A stretch of 64,000 bases of DNA from Halovenus rubra (GTDB lineage Archaea; Halobacteriota; Halobacteria; Halobacteriales; Haloarculaceae): contig NZ_JAODIY010000009.1 in the NCBI RefSeq assembly GCF_026586665.1, positions 310,001 through 374,000 of the forward strand. Direction: 5' to 3'. A model generated the notes under the pieces. The model was not told the DNA's origin and ran no database searches. It worked only from the letters and a program-made list of their open reading frames with translations. The position numbers were made by a program, and so were the translations under genes. Of this stretch, positions 6,846 through 14,637 are shown piece after piece (position 1 is the first letter of the stretch; every line of letters starts with the position of its first letter).

Positions 6846-7376
6846 ATGGCACAGTTCAAGACATTCGAGGACGGCGTCGAGGTGAAAGGGGAGACAGTCC
6901 TCGCGTTCATCAACGGCACTCCAATGGAGCGGACGGCCCGGCAGATGCTAGCCGAAAACGGTATCGAAGACCCACAGCCTGAGGAGTGGTACTTACAGCA
7001 GTCCTATCTTGATGCCTTCGCGGAGGTTGCAGACTCCGTGGGTGAGAATACCGTGAACCGGATCGGGAAGAAAATTCCGGAAGACGCCGACTGGCCACCG
7101 GGCATCGATTCGGTCGTGGGCGGTCTGGAATCAGTCAACGAAGCCTACCAGATGAACCATCGTGGTGGCGAAATCGGTTCTTACGACGCCGAAGCGATCG
7201 ACGAGACGACCGTCCAGATAACCTGCAACAATCCATATCCGTGTGTGTTCGATCGGGGACTTCTCAAAGCGACCGCTGAGCAATTCGTGGACAGGGGTGT
7301 GGCCAGGGTTGACGAGGTCGGCGACAGCTGCCGGAACGAGGGCGGCACCGACTGTGTGTACGAGGTCACCTGGTGA
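6846..7376 (+). CDS. Conserved protein with V4R/heme-NO-binding-like C-terminus
   Basis: About 177 aa, cytoplasmic. The pattern is that of a sensory or scaffold family shared by haloarchaea and some bacteria: an N-terminal helical part (residues 1-60) with E-E-W-Y-L-Q-Q-S-Y-L-D-A, a middle part with N-R-I-G-K-K-I-P and A-Y-Q-M-N-H-R-G-G-E-I-G-S-Y, then C-N-N-P-Y-P-C-V-F-D-R-G and a closing C-x7-C-V-Y-E-V-T-W. The four Cys residues in the last 55 residues could bind a metal or form disulfides. The ending resembles V4R small-ligand-binding domains, but I cannot prove membership. ATG 6843 is an equally possible start. It is monocistronic. Confidence 0.6.
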   Translation: MAQFKTFEDGVEVKGETVLAFINGTPMERTARQMLAENGIEDPQPEEWYLQQSYLDAFAEVADSVGENTVNRIGKKIPEDADWPPGIDSVVGGLESVNEAYQMNHRGGEIGSYDAEAIDETTVQITCNNPYPCVFDRGLLKATAEQFVDRGVARVDEVGDSCRNEGGTDCVYEVTW

Positions 7377-7464
7377 CGGCTCCTTGGGAGCGTATCATAG
7401 ACTAGTTTTTATGGCTTTCTGAGTCAGCTCTGACGAACTGATAACACCGTACAGTTCGTGAACG

Positions 7465-8630
7465 ATGCTCTCAGCTTGTTATAGATATGGCGAAGAGATG
7501 TTCGGCGTCGCTGTTGACGAGGGGACTTTCCCCTAGCGGTTCGCCAGCGAGCGACTGGACCACTACACCGTCGCATTCCACCGTTTCGAAGTGCCGGTCG
7601 TCTTCTACCGCGAGAAACTGCTCGGTGCCGACCCGTTCCCCACGAAATACGCCGTACTGGAACTCGGTCTCCTGTCTGGGGACGCTGACCCCATCGCGGA
7701 GTGCAAGCAGCGCATCTGGGAGACTGACGTCGACGGCCTAGTCAAGGACCGTGCTGGGTTCGTCCGCGAGAGCGCTCGCGCCACTCATCGGAGGGGAACG
7801 CCATCCTGCACGCTCTCGGTCAGCACCTCGATCCCGAGACGCACTCGGTGGTATCGGCCAGTCACGGTGTCTTCGTGCCCGGTCAGTTCGGGACCTTCCC
7901 GGAGGAACATACGCAGTCGGGTATCCGCCCCTACCTCGGGAGTGGCCTACCAGACGTAGAGAGCTACGACGACCTCTTCCTACAGCGGGAAGCGATACAC
8001 CCGTGGCTGCTGGACACCCGCGCTCGAGACGCGCTGAACACGCACGATCTCCGCGTCCACGGCGGCCACCCGGCACTCGCTCACGAGACCATCATGGGCC
8101 GCCGGGAGGACCAGCGAAAGCAACAGCAGACCACGAAATGGTACGTTCACGCCTACCTGCACGCCGATGACCCGACGGTACTACCGCTCGGTGAGGATGT
8201 GCTGGAAGGCCTCCAGTTCGGCGGCAAGCGCAACTACGGCTATGGCGAGGTCCAGTTGAAGGACACGCAGATGGTGGACCTCGATGAACTGGACTACTCG
8301 CGGCTCGAAGGCGCGGAGACGCACCTCATCGAACTCGTGACGCCGTTCGTGGTGGAGTCGGAGTATCCCAACGCGGACGACCGGCCTGTACCGTGGTGGT
8401 GGGCTGAGAACCGCGACGATCTCCGGCTTCGTGAGGAGAAGATCCTCGAACAGCGCGAGGTATTCAGACTGGAGGCGGCCGACCACGGGCAGGTCGTGAA
8501 GTACCTCGACGACCGTCCGGTGGAGACCGCGAAGAACGGCCTCACGCGGGTCGGCACTCACTCCCGATACGGCTTCGGTGAACTGCGACTGAAGCCCCTT
8601 GGTGAATATTATCAAGAAGCAGATAAGTAA
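7465..8630 (+). pseudogene. Broken gene for a protein with RAMP-like glycine loops
   Basis: From ATG 7465 the frame reads through M-F-G-V-A-V-D-E-G-T-F-P, hits TAG at 7534, continues in frame (V-V-F-Y-R-E-K-L-L-G-A-D-P-F-P-T-K-Y) to about 7745, then must shift frame near 7745-7785 to continue (S-S-E-G-N-A-I-L-H-A-L-G-Q) to the stop at 8628-8630. The shifted part alone has an open frame of 260 codons from 7848. Two glycine-rich motifs, F-G-G-K-R-N-Y-G-Y-G-E-V and T-H-S-R-Y-G-F-G-E-L, look like the G-rich loops of RAMP proteins (Cas5/Cas6/Csm3 type). No other cas gene or repeat array is nearby. The family is otherwise unknown to me. Confidence 0.6.
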
Positions 8631-8729
8631 CGACTAACAGGCTACCAATGCAACATCAAAATCAGGCCGAATCGGGCGAGATAATTACAGCGGTGCTGCT
8701 GAATAAAGAAATCGTATTACCAACAACTG

Positions 8730-9845
8730 TTACACGAGTTTCATTGCTTGATCAGTCAGCCGGTATCGATATGCCGGCCGGACGAATACAATCTGTCCGT
8801 AATTCTCTGACTTCGTGACTTCTTCCGAGGACTCAATCGCTTCGACAGCCGTATTCAGTCGATCCACTGGATCACCGGACTGCAGAAAATCCACTACCTG
8901 TTCTGGCTTGATGCCAAATTCCGCAGCTAAAATACTACGAATTGTTCGACCAGCACCATCGGCGACGGCGACGGACGGCTCTGACGTTCGGGCCGGTGGT
9001 CCGTCCCGCTCCGCGGCGTCCTCAGCGAGCGCCGTGACTTGTAGTTCATCGTCGATATGCGCGATCAAGGCATCCAGATTCGCTTTCGCTTCCTCGGTCA
9101 CCTGCCCATTTACGATCTCGTCAAGCCGTTCGCTGATCGCAAAGACGTCCGGCCCGGACGGTGCTGTTCGGGCAAGCACTCCAGCATCAACAAGGTGGTT
9201 CAGCACTGTTCTCCGTTGGTATTCGATATCGACATCGAACGAGTCGAGCAGCTCCGCCTGCTTGATTCCCTCTTCCTCAGGATCGATACCGGCATTGTAG
9301 AACGCCTTCGCAACGGTCACCTGATCGTCGACACTGCGCGTGTTCCCCTTTTGTTCTCGAATGTACCTCTCCAAGCGGTCGAAATTAGTATCGTTATCCT
9401 CGCCAATCGTGAGCGCGTCTATAACTTGAGCCGGGAGTTGGGGACGCGGTGCGTCACGATGCCGTTGGGCTTTCTCCGAAAGACGCGTGTTCTCGTACAG
9501 TGCACGCGCTACGGGGAGTCCACGGAGATAATTATACTCGTAAAGAATCTCCACACCGCGTTCAGTCAAGCCGTAGAACTGCGACGGGAGATCGCGTGCG
9601 TCCTCATTTGGCGGGTACCGGTAGCAGACGATGATGTCGTTATCACTGAGAACCTCCAATTGGTCTCGGATTGCGGCCTTGTTCTTCGGCATCATGTGCG
9701 CTAACTCATCGAGTGACGGGAGATGCTCTGGGTGCCCGAGGATGAACTGCAAAATCAAATGCCGCGTCTCCTGAGAGAGAAGACCGTAGATCTGCCGCTG
9801 TTCTTCGAACGGGCCGTCATTCTTTGCGGCAGGCGCGTCACTCAT
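8730..9845 (-). CDS. Winged-helix protein of unknown function
   Basis: 371 aa from ATG 9845. The N-terminal part (about residues 15-95) is an ArsR-like wHTH: Y-G-L-L-S-Q-E-T-R-H-L-I-L-Q-F-I-L-G-H-P, L-D-E-L-A-H-M-M-P-K-N-K-A-A-I, ending F-Y-G-L-T-E-R-G. A second wHTH-like unit is around 185-235 (K-Q-A-E-L-L-D-S-F, T-V-L-N-H-L-V-D-A-G-V). The C-terminus has no known motif. An ATG at 9893 would add 16 residues, but a TATA-like AGTATTATTC lies about 30 bases before 9845 and favours the shorter form. It diverges from the 252-aa gene at 9967. It may regulate that neighbour (inference). Confidence 0.65.
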   Translation of the reverse strand: MSDAPAAKNDGPFEEQRQIYGLLSQETRHLILQFILGHPEHLPSLDELAHMMPKNKAAIRDQLEVLSDNDIIVCYRYPPNEDARDLPSQFYGLTERGVEILYEYNYLRGLPVARALYENTRLSEKAQRHRDAPRPQLPAQVIDALTIGEDNDTNFDRLERYIREQKGNTRSVDDQVTVAKAFYNAGIDPEEEGIKQAELLDSFDVDIEYQRRTVLNHLVDAGVLARTAPSGPDVFAISERLDEIVNGQVTEEAKANLDALIAHIDDELQVTALAEDAAERDGPPARTSEPSVAVADGAGRTIRSILAAEFGIKPEQVVDFLQSGDPVDRLNTAVEAIESSEEVTKSENYGQIVFVRPAYRYRLTDQAMKLV

Positions 9846-9873
9846 GATCTTACCTGAGAGTTCCTCGGCGACA

Positions 9874-9945
9874 CGAATAATACTTTGGGTCAACCAATGT
9901 GGTTAAATTCCGTAATAGGCATACTAGTTAACAATCTATTTATTT
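9874..9945. promoter_or_regulatory. Divergent promoter region with AACCA dyad
   Basis: Two opposed promoters share this stretch. The minus TATA-like element (9874-9884) serves the gene starting at 9845. The plus element CTATTTATTT (9936-9945) sits about 26 bases before the ATG at 9967. Between them AACCA-ATG-TGGTT (9892-9904) is a perfect 5-base inverted repeat that could bind a dimeric regulator. Confidence 0.5.
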
Positions 9946-9966
9946 GTTCGCTAAAGAGCACACAAT

Positions 9967-10725
9967 ATGGCTGACCCTGGTCCGCCTCCGAATGCAACAG
10001 AGATCATGGAGAGTGTGAACGATGCTCTCCAGGATCTCGAATTAGAACCACACGAAGCATCCGAAATACTGGGGTTCGCCAATCGAGAACTTCCGCACCT
10101 CCACACTCCCGAAGACTCGTATTTTATCCTCGGCAGCTACCGAGGCCCATACCTTCGACGGCTCCGCATTGTCCAGAACGAACTGGACAAGCGACTCGGT
10201 ACGTACCCGTTCCTGCTGGCCGATCTCTCAGAATTGAATATCGACCGCCTCCCCGTCTTCCGTATTCGATTTACCCTCCTCGCCGCGCATGTCGACACTA
10301 TCGTCGCCGTGTATGAACAAGACGCTGGCGGCGAAGTCACCGAACTCGGGAAAATCAGCACGACACCATATTTCGACAAATCGTACGTGCTCCCGCGGGA
10401 CTACGCGTGGATGACCGAACAAAACCTCGACACGGAAACGGATGTCATCGCTGCTGCCGCGACGATCTACTTCAACGACGACCTCGACGACGCTACTACC
10501 GAAGACGAACTCGACTTGCTCCTCACAGCTGCCCACAAGAACGACATCCGACTCACGAAAGCAGAAGTCATCGACCGACTGGAGGATCGAGAAGACAGCG
10601 AACACGCACCCGTCTCATACAGTTGGGTCCATCTCAACGAATTCCGCCTCTTCGAACTCCACGATCAGTGCTTCGCCTGGTCCAGCCCCGATGACCTACG
10701 TGACATCGTCGATGAAATTCCGTAA
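9967..10725 (+). CDS. Haloarchaeal protein of unknown function, 252 aa
   Basis: Soluble acidic protein, not recognised as a named family. Residues 1-60 are helical (M-E-S-V-N-D-A-L-Q-D-L-E-L-E-P-H-E-A-S-E-I-L-G-F-A). A mixed beta segment follows (F-I-L-G-S-Y-R-G-P-Y-L-R-R-L, V-F-R-I-R-F-T-L-L-A-A-H-V), then Y-F-D-K-S-Y-V-L-P-R-D-Y-A-W-M. The C-terminus is rich in Asp/Glu and aromatics. There are no cysteines near any metal motif, no signal peptide and no membrane helix. It is read from a leaderless promoter divergent from the wHTH gene at 8730-9845. The start is fixed by the TATA spacing. Confidence 0.6.
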   Translation: MADPGPPPNATEIMESVNDALQDLELEPHEASEILGFANRELPHLHTPEDSYFILGSYRGPYLRRLRIVQNELDKRLGTYPFLLADLSELNIDRLPVFRIRFTLLAAHVDTIVAVYEQDAGGEVTELGKISTTPYFDKSYVLPRDYAWMTEQNLDTETDVIAAAATIYFNDDLDDATTEDELDLLLTAAHKNDIRLTKAEVIDRLEDREDSEHAPVSYSWVHLNEFRLFELHDQCFAWSSPDDLRDIVDEIP

Positions 10726-10957
10726 TACCGGATTGCTGATGATCGAAGTATAGGAACGAATCAGCCATCCTAGTTGGATTAGGGGTTTAGGGCTGGGAAA
10801 GCATTAGTTTCCGAGCAAGGACCCTATCCGACTGCCTTCTTGCGAATTTCGGTATCCATTTTTAATTGGATTTAAGTTGTCCAGTGACAGCCATTCGTCG
10901 TGATCCCAGAGACCTCACTCGATTCAGGAGAAGTTGTTTCTGCGCCGGCGGTGATCG

Positions 10958-11475
10958 ATGCCGACACGAAGTCAACTCCGATTCATCCAACGGAGCGAGC
11001 CCGCAGACGAACAGTCTGAAACCGACCGCATCGCACAAATCTACCGACACTCGGACGGCTATCCCGACAGCGTCCTCCGTGACCTTGTCCAACTGAAGAA
11101 GTTGCTCGACGAGACACGTGATCTCGTAGCGCTGGTGTACGAGGCGATCAAACCACAGTATGTGCTCGGGGTGGTCAGCTACCAGTACGAAGCGCTGGGA
11201 ATCGAAACCCCGTACCCAATTGACGAGGAGCGACTGGCGAACGGGCGGATCGATAATCCGACGTGGTTGATGATTTTCCCGTCCAACATGGTTGCGGAGT
11301 ACGGCCGCGAGTGGCTACTGGATCTCCCAGCCGAGCGGATTGAAGAACTCGACGACGGTGCAATCCTCATCTGTGCGACCGACCAACTGGCAACGAAAGC
11401 CACGAAGCGTGGGAAGAGACGTTCATCGAGCCCATGGAACAACTCGAAGATGTCTTCGAGCACCGTAACTCCTAG
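10958..11475 (+). pseudogene. Frameshifted haloarchaeal hypothetical gene
   Basis: From ATG 10958 the frame encodes S-Q-L-R-F-I-Q-R, D-R-I-A-Q-I-Y-R-H-S-D-G-Y-P and V-L-R-D-L-V-Q-L-K-K-L-L. It then continues as Y-V-L-G-V-V-S-Y-Q-Y-E-A-L-G and W-L-M-I-F-P-S-N-M-V up to C-A-T-D-Q-L near 11388. There the natural continuation shifts frame: H-E-A-W-E-E-T-F-I-E-P-M-E-Q-L-E-D-V-F-E-H-R ends at TAG 11473-11475. The unshifted frame runs on to 11611 in Ser/Pro-rich nonsense. The two halves may also derive from two different genes, joined near codon 50. Function unknown. Confidence 0.6.
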
Positions 11476-11811
11476 TTCTGTTCCGTCCCTGCAATCTTCC
11501 TGGTTGCCCCAGGGGGTCGACGGAACGAGCGAGAGCACTCGCTCCTCAGTGGCCGGACCGCCACGAGAAACTAATCCAACTCACTACTTTGTATCTCCTC
11601 TCGCTCCCTGAACCACTCACAGAGCTGAATTGATTACAGCATACAACTGACCAATCCAGCAGTCGACCAAACTCGCGTCCACGCCAGGACTCCGACAACC
11701 CCCACTCCATTGCACTGTGAGTTGAGCAACGTTCTTGGGCGAGTCACATAGAAAACGCTGTGTCTCCGGAAAACTATTTATTGGATGGCTAAGACTAGAG
11801 GAGAAAAACCC
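11476..11811. other. Intergenic region, no gene seen
   Basis: Nothing coding is supported here on either strand. There is one short inverted repeat, GAGCGAG/CTCGCTC, near 11525-11545. At the downstream edge, a TATA-like ACTATTTATT (about 11770-11780) lies before the lipoprotein gene. Confidence 0.4.
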
Positions 11812-12390
11812 ATGCAGCGGCGAGAGATTTTGGCGAGCGGGTCGGTTGCGCTCTCTACATCCGTGAGTGATTGTCTCGGCTATTTCGGTGACGACGAGAA
11901 ACGGGGCTCGGTGCGAATCACAGAAGTCAGTCCCGACCCGCAGCCCACCTTATCTGTGTCCCCAGAGGTCTCTATCACCGATGCGGTCGGTGATAAACAG
12001 TCACCTGCAAGCATCAGAGTCGCGTGGACGAATGAAACCGACGACACTGTCACGCTCAGTGGCAAATACCAAATGATCTTTACAGCCCAAACTAGCGAGG
12101 AAGGAAATGTACGCCTCCTTGGAGAGCCAGGAAATTGGAATGTAGAGTTTGATGGCTGTTGGCATATGACTGGCCCGATTGGAACAGATGGAGCATATCC
12201 ATCAATCACATTTGAGCCAGGCGAGGTACACCAGGGGACGTCAGGCATCTATGCCAGTGACGAGAGCTGTCTCTCCAGCGGGGAGTATCGCTTTAAAATC
12301 AGTATAAACGAACAGGATTCGCCCCATACAAATGATCAAGGTGTGACTGATTGGTGGGGATTTGTTCTTGAGATTGTTGTTGATAAATAG
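11812..12390 (+). CDS. Tat-type lipoprotein, unknown function
   Basis: 192 aa. The start M-Q-R-R-E-I-L-A-S-G-S gives a twin-arginine signal, and S-V-S-D-C at about residues 16-20 acts as a lipobox (a little unusual, Asp before Cys). The mature part is a beta-rich extracellular domain with V-R-I-T-E-V-S-P-D-P, I-R-V-A-W-T-N-E-T-D-D-T-V-T-L-S-G, a Cys in F-D-G-C-W-H-M and another in D-E-S-C-L-S-S-G-E-Y-R-F, likely one disulfide. The ATG at 11812 is preceded by GAGGAG about eight bases upstream, a good ribosome site, which decides against ATG 11785. It lies between two broken mobile or hypothetical genes. Confidence 0.65.
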   Translation: MQRREILASGSVALSTSVSDCLGYFGDDEKRGSVRITEVSPDPQPTLSVSPEVSITDAVGDKQSPASIRVAWTNETDDTVTLSGKYQMIFTAQTSEEGNVRLLGEPGNWNVEFDGCWHMTGPIGTDGAYPSITFEPGEVHQGTSGIYASDESCLSSGEYRFKISINEQDSPHTNDQGVTDWWGFVLEIVVDK

Positions 12391-12432
12391 GCAGACTGAA
12401 TTGAGCTGTACAAATAACCTGTATTGACCACT

Positions 12433-12857
12433 GTAGCGGTTCTTCACCCAGGCTCTCAGTCGAACTCTCCGGGCAACGCGATTGGACGTGTCTGCTCGGC
12501 GCGATCACCGAAGACGGTGATCGCTTCTTCTCCCGGTTCACCGAGTACGTCACGGCCGACCACGCAAAACATTTGATTCTCGCGTTATGCCAAGAATTCG
12601 AAGATGACTTGATCATCGTTCTCGATGGAGCGCCGTATTTTCAGGCGTCGGCCGTCACGGACCTAGCGGCCCGTAACGACCTCGCCTTTGTGACGTTGCC
12701 GTCGTACTCACCAGACCTGAATCCTGTCGAAGAATGCTGGAAACAGCTTCAAGCATCTCTTAGCAACCGCTTCTTTGACTCACTTGACGAGCTGACGACA
12801 GCGATTGATACAGCTCTCGATCAACTTTCCACTCCAAAAGTGAGTAATTATTTCTAA
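12433..12857 (+). pseudogene. IS630-family transposase, C-terminal half
   Basis: The frame preserves the DDE domain of a haloarchaeal IS630/ISH16-like transposase: V-E-L-S-G-Q-R-D-W-T-C-L-L-G-A-I, the second catalytic Asp in I-I-V-L-D-G-A-P-Y-F, and the D-x-N-P-x-E motif S-P-D-L-N-P-V-E-E-C-W. The end T-P-K-V-S-N-Y-F is intact. The N-terminal helix-turn-helix half and the first Asp region are absent upstream of 12433, so the copy is truncated. An ATG/GTG-free front makes expression unlikely. Confidence 0.8.
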
Positions 12858-13236
12858 CTACTACTATAACTCAGTGGACGATCAACTACGACAGAGGGTT
12901 TTAGCAGAACTCTCGCCTCGATACCGACTATAGACACGTCGGGATCGTCTCAGCTCACATGCCACCCCGTGGGGTCGATGCTACAGAATTCTGTGTTTTG
13001 TCAATAGGTTCTGTTCGCTGGAAGCCCTTCGAGCAAAGCCTCACTATCCCCCACCGCCGCGCCTTTATATGCGGTTGCGTTTTAGCGTCTGAAACGGCTT
13101 ATATCGACACTCTTAAAACCAAGATACTCCATATTTTCACGAGAATCCATCATGGATTTCAGCTACCTGAACAAGGTCGAACAACGCGAGACACGGTAGC
13201 GGACTCTTTTTTATTACCGCCGCCGTGGGTCCGCAC
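12858..13236. other. Intergenic region before the dehydrogenase gene
   Basis: No gene is supported. Promoter-like sequences are visible: CTTTATATG near 13065 with no gene suitably placed, and TTTTTTATT at about 13207-13217, which is correctly spaced for a leaderless start at 13237. A 14-codon frame from 13152 (MDFSYLNKVEQRETR) is too short to judge. Confidence 0.4.
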
Positions 13237-14283
13237 ATGCAAGCCGTCCAGTTCAGCGACCACGGCGACAGAGACGTTATCGAGTACGGCGAGTACGAGA
13301 CGCTGGAACCGGGCCGGAACGAGGTACGAATCGATATCCATGCGGGTGCACTGAACCACCTCGATATCTGGACTCGACGAGGACTTCCCGGTGTCGAGTT
13401 GAAGATGCCACACATCCCTGGGAGTGACGGTGCAGGAATCGTCGAATCGACCGGGGAGGCAGTCTCCAGGTTCGAGCCGGGCGATAAGGTGGCTGTCTCG
13501 GCTGGGGTCAGCTGTGGCGAATGTGAGTTCTGCCGGGACGGTGAGCCGACGCTCTGTGTCAACTATCACCTTCTGGGCGAACACGTCCGAGGCGTCCATG
13601 CAGAACAGGCGGTCGTCCCTGCCGACAATCTCGTCACAGTTCCAGACCACGTCGACTGGGAAACTGCGGCAGCCGCGCCCCTTGTGTTTCAGACGGCCTG
13701 GCGGATGCTGCTCACCCGTGGTGAGCTTAAACCGGGCGAATCAGTTCTTGTCCTCGGAGCCAGCGGCGGCGTCGGTCACGCGGCGGTGCAGATTGCTGAC
13801 TACGCGGGTGCGGAGGTGTACGCTACTGCTAGCACCGACAAAAAGCTAGAGTATGCCCGCGAAATCGGTGCGGACCACGTCATCAACTATGAAGATGATG
13901 ACTTTGTGGCACAGATTAGTGAGAAAACCGGCAAACGTGGTGTCGATATGGTTGTCGACCATGTCGGCGCTGCCACGTGGCAAGACTCACTCAAAAGTCT
14001 CGCTCGTGGTGGGCGCGTCGTCACCTGTGGTGCGACAACTGGTGGGCAACCCGAAACCAATATTGATCGCATCTTCTGGAACCAGCTTGAGGTTATCGGG
14101 TCAACAATGGCAACACCCGGCGAGGTAGACGATGTGCTTGAACTGGTCTGGGACGGGACATTCGAGCCACGTATCAGGGCGACACTTCCAATGAGCGAGA
14201 CAGCCAAAGCACACCGCCGCCTCGAAGAACGCAACGGTTTTGGAAAGGTAGTCGTAATTCCAGATGAACGATATGACAGATAG
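13237..14283 (+). CDS. Zinc-lobe alcohol dehydrogenase / quinone reductase-like (MDR family)
   Basis: 348-aa medium-chain dehydrogenase/reductase. The structural zinc lobe is complete: C93, C96, C99 and C107 in C-G-E-C-E-F-C. The catalytic zinc ligands are not: the usual Cys is Asn40 (A-L-N-H-L-D-I-W) and the G-H-E motif is G-S-D-G at 62-65. It therefore probably works like a zinc-free quinone oxidoreductase or enoyl reductase in the cytoplasm. The Rossmann motif G-A-S-G-G-V-G binds NAD(P)H. ATG 13237 is preferred over GTG 13225 because it fits the TATA spacing. It overlaps the start of the small membrane protein gene downstream. Confidence 0.85.
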   Translation: MQAVQFSDHGDRDVIEYGEYETLEPGRNEVRIDIHAGALNHLDIWTRRGLPGVELKMPHIPGSDGAGIVESTGEAVSRFEPGDKVAVSAGVSCGECEFCRDGEPTLCVNYHLLGEHVRGVHAEQAVVPADNLVTVPDHVDWETAAAAPLVFQTAWRMLLTRGELKPGESVLVLGASGGVGHAAVQIADYAGAEVYATASTDKKLEYAREIGADHVINYEDDDFVAQISEKTGKRGVDMVVDHVGAATWQDSLKSLARGGRVVTCGATTGGQPETNIDRIFWNQLEVIGSTMATPGEVDDVLELVWDGTFEPRIRATLPMSETAKAHRRLEERNGFGKVVVIPDERYDR

Positions 14284-14623
14284 TACTAACGCGGATGCGG
14301 ACGTATCCGCTGACGAGCCAGCCAAGGAGTCGAGAACCGATGGTGGCAAATCGGCAGCGAATCTGGGGAGCGACGGTTCTAATTACGCACCACCACGACA
14401 CAATGAGTTTGACTGGCGAGGGTGGACGCTTGTGGGTATGACTATCTTTGCGTTTTTGATTGTTCCGGCTGCTATTCTCTACGTCCCACAGGCACAAAAC
14501 CTCATTTCTAGAGTTGGGTTTTCTTGGCGGCAGGCCTACCTGACGCTTCCAATGCTCTCAGCGACACTGCTGGGTGCAACAGCAATTTGGGCTGCAGTGA
14601 CATCGCGGCGGTCGTCTGAATAA
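14264..14623 (+). CDS. Small two-helix membrane protein, unknown function
   Basis: 119 aa (116 if translated from ATG 14273). The first 48 residues are hydrophilic and disordered-looking. Two transmembrane helices follow, about residues 55-75 (L-V-G-M-T-I-F-A-F-L-I-V-P-A-A-I) and 92-110 (T-L-P-M-L-S-A-T-L-L-G-A-T-A-I-W). It overlaps the end of the dehydrogenase gene by 20 (or 11) bases, so the two are co-transcribed. Haloarchaea-specific; no function is known to me. Confidence 0.65.
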   Translation: MNDMTDSTNADADVSADEPAKESRTDGGKSAANLGSDGSNYAPPRHNEFDWRGWTLVGMTIFAFLIVPAAILYVPQAQNLISRVGFSWRQAYLTLPMLSATLLGATAIWAAVTSRRSSE

Positions 14624-14637
14624 AAGAACCCGTCCAG

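Noticed and set aside
7534-7536. In-frame TAG as possible pyrrolysine or recoded codon
   Set aside because: The same gene also needs a frameshift near 7.75 kb, so ordinary decay is the simpler reading.
7465-8630. Active CRISPR-Cas component
   Set aside because: No repeat array, no other cas genes and the gene is broken; only a weak RAMP-like resemblance remains.
12490-12530. GCGATCACC/GGTGATCGC hairpin as another inserted palindrome
   Set aside because: It lies in the normal transposase reading (G-A-I-T-E-D-G-D-R) and does not interrupt the IS630 frame.
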